Positions 5,908-7,545 of a stretch of 7,545 nt of DNA are shown in pieces. The translations under genes were made by a program, and so were the position numbers. Each line of letters opens with the position of its first letter. The first letter of the stretch is position 1. Below the pieces are notes generated by a model that was given only the letters and a program-made list of their open reading frames with translations, had not been told where the DNA came from and did not search any database. Location of the stretch: positions 1-7,545 of the forward strand of contig JACESW010000055.1 of NCBI GenBank assembly GCA_013911625.1. The letters run 5' to 3'. Origin of the DNA: Cryomorphaceae bacterium (GTDB lineage: Bacteria > Bacteroidota > Bacteroidia > Flavobacteriales > Schleiferiaceae).

Positions 5908-7142
5908 AGTAGGTGTCTCAATTCTCTAGGGAAACAAATAAAATGCCGCTCCACTGGTTCGCTAAGTGCATTAATGGTCATTTGATCCGCGGCTGTACTG
6001 ATGTCGCTAGTGTGACCGTCTTTATACAGCAGGTTAATGTGTCCTTTCTTGTTGTTGTATGCGTGATTCTTCACCTTATCGACAATAAGCATGTAGCGCT
6101 CTTCCCCGTGGGTGAAACCATATTGATTTCTAATTCCCGCTGCCATTTTTTCGGCCAATTCTTCTTCGAAGGGTGTCTCTTGAAGTCGAATTTTCAGTAG
6201 GTTTCTGTTGATGATCCTGCCGCTGAGGTCGCTAAGGATGAGATCACTGTGGTTTGCCCAATCCTTGATGCCACTCATGACATCGAAGTCATCGAGTTCG
6301 AGGAACTTCTTCAGGATTGCTGGATTTTCTTCAAAGTCATTCCACGTGTAGTCTGCGTGCAGAAAATGCTTTAATGCCTGGGTACCGGTAAGCTCCACAC
6401 CTTGTGTGGCTAGGTACTTCGCCCGCTTCAAAATGTTGACTAGCATAAATTCAGCACTGAGAACGGTTTTGTGCATATAGACTTGCCAATACATCAGGCG
6501 GCGCGCAACCAGGAATTTTTCGATGCTGTAGATGCCCTTAGAATCGACCACGAGCTGATCGTCCTTTACATTCAGCATGGTCAGTAGACGTTCAGAGTTT
6601 ACGCTGCCCTCGGTAACACCCGAGTAAAAGGAGTCGCGGCGGAGGTAATCTAAACGATCCATATCCAGCTGAGATGAAATCAGTTGGTGTAGGAAGGCCT
6701 TTGGATGGTTGTTCGTAAAGATATCAATGGCCAAGGTGAGCGCACCGTCAAACTCTTGGTTGAGCTCCTCCATGATTTTCAAGCTCAGTGCTTCGTGGCT
6801 TACTCCTGGGATTAAGGTGTGCTCAAGAGCGTGTGAGAAAGGTCCGTGACCTACATCGTGCAACAGAATAGCAATGAGTACACCGCGTTCTTCTTCGGGT
6901 GTGATTTCATGTCCTTTTTGACGCAGAGTATAGATAGCACGGCCCATGAGGTGCATGGCGCCGATGGCATGGTGAAATCTTGTGTGGTACGCACCAGGGT
7001 ACACGAGGTACGTAAGTCCTAATTGACTAATGCGACGCAGACGTTGAAAATAGGGGTGGTCAATCAGCTCATAAATAAGCGGATCTTTGACAGTAATAAA
7101 CCCGTAAATAGGGTCGTTAATGATTTTGTTCTTTGTGCTCAA
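5904..7142 (-). CDS. SAMHD1-like HD-domain phosphohydrolase (probable dNTP-directed)
   Basis: Numbered from TTG 7142 (412 aa), the HD metal site is His58 (RFHH), His95-Asp96 ([12 protein letters not shown]) and Asp162 ([11 protein letters not shown]). These align with His167, His206-Asp207 and Asp311 of human SAMHD1. His99, His104, Tyr166 and Asp170 match SAMHD1 substrate-pocket residues, so dNTP triphosphohydrolase activity is plausible, but the true substrate is inferred. No ATG exists in frame before residue 63, which is inside the catalytic domain. The frame opens only at GTG 7205 (433 aa), with TTG candidates at 7148 and 7142; TTG 7142 is preferred because it begins [14 protein letters not shown], close to where homologs begin as I recall them. 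The gene heads the lipid A operon and overlaps lpxD by 4 nt; porX is divergent. Its role in the operon is unknown. The start is uncertain, the family call firm. Confidence 0.88.
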   Translation of the reverse strand: MSTKNKIINDPIYGFITVKDPLIYELIDHPYFQRLRRISQLGLTYLVYPGAYHTRFHHAIGAMHLMGRAIYTLRQKGHEITPEEERGVLIAILLHDVGHGPFSHALEHTLIPGVSHEALSLKIMEELNQEFDGALTLAIDIFTNNHPKAFLHQLISSQLDMDRLDYLRRDSFYSGVTEGSVNSERLLTMLNVKDDQLVVDSKGIYSIEKFLVARRLMYWQVYMHKTVLSAEFMLVNILKRAKYLATQGVELTGTQALKHFLHADYTWNDFEENPAILKKFLELDDFDVMSGIKDWANHSDLILSDLSGRIINRNLLKIRLQETPFEEELAEKMAAGIRNQYGFTHGEERYMLIVDKVKNHAYNNKKGHINLLYKDGHTSDISTAADQMTINALSEPVERHFICFPRELRHLL

Positions 7143-7165
7143 TGTCAATAGTTTTACCTGTAACG

Positions 7166-7173
7166 TAAAAATA
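7166..7173 (-). promoter_or_regulatory. Possible -7 box (TATTTTTA) for the HD-lpxD-lpxC/fabZ-lpxA-ABC operon
   Basis: On the minus strand TATTTTTA fits TAnnTTTG except for the last base. It lies about 23 nt upstream of the preferred TTG start at 7142 and inside the longer GTG reading, so if it is the real promoter the GTG start is excluded. No convincing -33 element is seen. Weak, position-based evidence. Confidence 0.25.
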
Positions 7174-7209
7174 GTACAGGTCTTGAGGCGAGCAGGGGTG
7201 TACACGCAT

Positions 7210-7217
7210 TACTTTTA
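7210..7217 (+). promoter_or_regulatory. Possible -7 box (TACTTTTA) for porX
   Basis: TACTTTTA fits TAnnTTTG except for the last base and lies 21 nt before the porX ATG, giving a short A-rich leader typical of Bacteroidota. A TTG at 7183-7185 could be a -33 element, but its 24-nt spacing is longer than the usual 19-21. Together with the minus-strand box at 7166-7173, it would form a compact divergent promoter region of about 50 bp. Confidence 0.3.
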
Positions 7218-7238
7218 ACAAGAATAAAACGACCAATT

Positions 7239-7545
7239 ATGCCGAATATTTTATGGGTAGACGACGAAATTCATATGCTTAAAGGACATTTATTGTTCTT
7301 GGAGGGCAAAGGCTATTCGTTTGAGACCTGTAATAACGGAATTGATGCTCTTGAGGAGTTTGAACGCCAACCTTTCGATGCCGTATTCCTGGATGAGAAT
7401 ATGCCAGGTTTGACAGGGCTTGAGGTGCTTGAGCGTATGAAATCAATACGTCCCGAGGTGCCGGTGGTGATGATCACTAAAAGCGAGGAGGAGAGCATCA
7501 TGGAGATGGCCATTGGTTCTAAGATTGCGGACTATTTAATCAAAC
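7239..7545 (+). CDS. porX: PorX-type response regulator of the type IX secretion system (5' part)
   Basis: Only the first 102 residues are present; the gene runs off the right edge. They form a nearly complete CheY-like receiver domain: acidic pocket Asp8-Asp9-Glu10 (WVDDE), phospho-acceptor Asp52 (FLDENMPGLTG), switch Thr80 (MITKSEEE) and Lys102 (ADYLIK). The combination ILWVDDEI, LDENMPGL, VVMITKSEEE and IGSKIADYLIK is characteristic of PorX, which with histidine kinase PorY controls type IX secretion genes. PorX carries a PglZ/alkaline-phosphatase-like effector domain after the receiver instead of a DNA-binding domain; that part lies outside the window. ATG 7239 fits the receiver start, and no Shine-Dalgarno is present, only an A-rich leader. 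It is divergent from the HD gene. The PorX call rests on receiver similarity alone, so another receiver protein remains possible. Confidence 0.85.
   Translation, partial: MPNILWVDDEIHMLKGHLLFLEGKGYSFETCNNGIDALEEFERQPFDAVFLDENMPGLTGLEVLERMKSIRPEVPVVMITKSEEESIMEMAIGSKIADYLIK

Noticed and set aside
5913..6200. 95-codon plus-strand frame antisense to the HD gene's 3' end
   Set aside because: No family features, and the opposite strand is a well-supported gene.
7313..7513. 66-codon minus-strand frame inside porX
   Set aside because: It is antisense to the conserved receiver domain, which explains the sequence completely.
1..7545. Mobile element, CRISPR array, phage or defence system
   Set aside because: No transposase, integrase, direct-repeat array or terminal inverted repeats were found; apart from the SusD-like and small orphan genes the content is core envelope, translation and secretion-control genes.

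Overview
The window comes from a member of the Bacteroidota, most likely Flavobacteriia or a relative. This rests on several lineage markers: a SusD/RagB-family nutrient-binding protein, an LpxC-FabZ fusion enzyme, a PorX-type response regulator (controller of the type IX secretion system), the near absence of Shine-Dalgarno sequences, and promoter-like TAnnTTTG boxes, the -7 element used by the Bacteroidota primary sigma factor.

Layout. The left edge (2-1126, +) is the 3' part of a SusD-like gene, closed by a strong hairpin terminator. Next comes a small orphan gene (1199-1534, +) for a 111-residue protein with one C-terminal membrane helix. It ends at a bidirectional terminator that it shares with the convergent efp gene. 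From there to 7142 everything reads on the minus strand. In transcription order the genes are a SAMHD1-like HD-domain hydrolase, lpxD, the lpxC/fabZ fusion, lpxA, a stand-alone ABC ATPase, and efp (elongation factor P). The first five are packed with 4-nt or 1-nt overlaps or gaps of 2-4 nt, so they look like one translationally coupled operon. efp sits 55 nt downstream behind its own promoter-like box. Divergent from the HD gene, porX starts at 7239 (+) and runs off the right edge.

How the genes work together. LpxA, LpxC and LpxD are the first three committed enzymes of lipid A synthesis. The fused FabZ domain makes enoyl-ACP from the same 3-hydroxyacyl-ACP pool that LpxA and LpxD consume, so the operon joins lipid A and fatty acid synthesis. 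The HD protein (probably nucleotide-directed) and the ABC ATPase are tightly linked to these genes, but their roles cannot be read from the sequence. PorX regulates type IX secretion, whose cargo is often anchored to LPS, so its position beside a lipid A operon is suggestive only.

The region looks mostly like core chromosome. I see no mobile elements, CRISPR arrays, tRNA or rRNA genes, and no gap over 300 bases without a gene. I found no convincing undescribed system. The least-explained items are the ABC ATPase lacking normal switch residues, the orphan tail-anchored protein with a possibly leaderless start, and the HD gene with no usable ATG.
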